Below are positions 63,693 to 64,000 of a stretch of 64,000 nt of DNA, one piece after another. Under the pieces are notes generated by a model. It was given only the letters and a program-made list of their open reading frames with translations. It was not told the origin of the DNA and made no database searches. Origin of the DNA: CAVUAN01 sp963739435 (lineage in GTDB: Bacteria; Acidobacteriota; Thermoanaerobaculia; UBA5066; Gp7-AA6); the NCBI GenBank assembly GCA_963739435.1, contig CAVUAN010000016.1, positions 124,001-188,000 on the forward strand. Direction: 5' to 3'. The position numbers and the translations under genes are program-made. Every line of letters starts with the position of its first letter. Within the stretch, counting starts at the first letter, position 1.

Positions 63693-64000
63693 TCAGATAT
63701 CGAGCAAATCGAGGAACGCCCGTGGAGTCAGGATGCGGACGCCTTCATGCTCTGCCAGGACAAGCAGCTGACTGTCCCCCGTTACTACGAAAGCAGCGTT
63801 TCCTTCGATCGCCGCTGCGATGTACTTGTCGTCGTCAGGATCCTCGCACAAGCCGGGCAACACCAGCTCTCCAGCGACGAGGTCCGCTAGCAGGAGGATG
63901 TCTTCGAACCATAGCTCGGGACGCAAGTCTCCGCGGATCAGTTTTCGCACTTTGGGGTAGGTGAGAGCGCGCAGAACCTCTTCCACGATGGAAGGCGATA
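63693..64000 (-). CDS. PIN-domain toxin-like protein (5' truncated by window)
   Basis: The frame is open to the window edge. The visible about 102 residues (SPSIVEEVLRALTYPKVRKL at the start, PGLCEDPDDDKYIAAAIEGN near the middle, VVTGDSQLLVLAEHEGVRIL near the end) match the C-terminal two thirds of PIN-domain RNases of the COG1569 toxin type. The acidic residues of the second half of the active site (D-P-D-D and G-D) are present. An antitoxin gene would be expected just upstream, outside the window. Confidence 0.82.
   Translation of the reverse strand, partial: SPSIVEEVLRALTYPKVRKLIRGDLRPELWFEDILLLADLVAGELVLPGLCEDPDDDKYIAAAIEGNAAFVVTGDSQLLVLAEHEGVRILTPRAFLDLLDI

Overview
The window is GC-rich DNA from a Gram-negative bacterium: it encodes an RND pump with an outer-membrane lipoprotein channel, DcaP-like porins, other beta-barrels, lipoproteins and an AsmA-like protein. 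The phylum cannot be read directly; an acidobacterial or deltaproteobacterial-type organism is only a guess. Cytochrome bd oxidase, a succinate dehydrogenase/fumarate reductase of the cytochrome b558 type and a cytosolic molybdopterin oxidoreductase point to a facultative or microaerobic life style. No rRNA, tRNA, CRISPR array, transposase or integrase was seen.

Layout. (1) 1-2989: end of an RND efflux permease and its OprM/NodT-type channel. (2) 3121-7706: a stress/envelope region with a DUF1269 protein, a frameshifted ChaA-like Ca2+/H+ antiporter, a frameshifted beta-barrel protein, a two-repeat periplasmic protein, HdeD and a channel-like protein with a degenerate filter. (3) 7799-23572: one long same-strand cluster. 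It starts with a polyphosphate-glucokinase-like ROK kinase, then 6PGDH (GndA type), G6PDH, 6-phosphogluconolactonase, RpiB, transketolase, an aldose epimerase and a GH63-type glucosidase. It ends with a cytosolic Mo oxidoreductase, its four-cluster ferredoxin subunit and a 994-residue fusion of a vestigial NuoF domain, a GltD-like flavoprotein, ferredoxin and zinc-ribbon-like elements. (4) 23569-24094: relics (a 9-codon ORF and a ZIP transporter with an internal deletion). (5) 24134-30983 (minus): a PLD-domain lipoprotein, an AsmA/DUF748-like protein and an AI-2E family transporter. (6) 30948-33048: a second copy of the stress module of region 2. (7) 33095-41325: cardiolipin synthase-like PLD, CorA-like channel, lipoprotein, CPA-type antiporter with an orphan TAXI receptor, PPK2 and a SulP permease. 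(8) 41400-47725: two DUF3300-DUF2950 pairs flanking a Cax Ca2+/H+ exchanger, then a secreted protein. (9) 47739-59796 (minus): a tightly coupled nine-gene unit of porin, aspartase, DASS transporter fused to a secreted domain, AspT-like antiporter, periplasmic asparaginase, SdhC/A/B and a second porin. (10) 59930-64000 (minus): beta-barrel protein, VIT-family protein, cytochrome bd oxidase and a partial PIN toxin.

How the genes may work together: region 9 reads as a complete route from asparagine to aspartate, fumarate and succinate, from outer membrane to quinone pool. Region 3 puts the whole oxidative pentose phosphate pathway next to an apparent NAD(P)H-linked Mo enzyme. The rest is dominated by ion transport, polyphosphate and stress/envelope functions, many of them duplicated within the window.

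Caution: about 15 conserved genes carry single-base frame shifts after which the homologous sequence resumes exactly, at least once in a homopolymer. Residual consensus errors in the assembly are the most likely cause, so these genes should not be called dead without re-sequencing.
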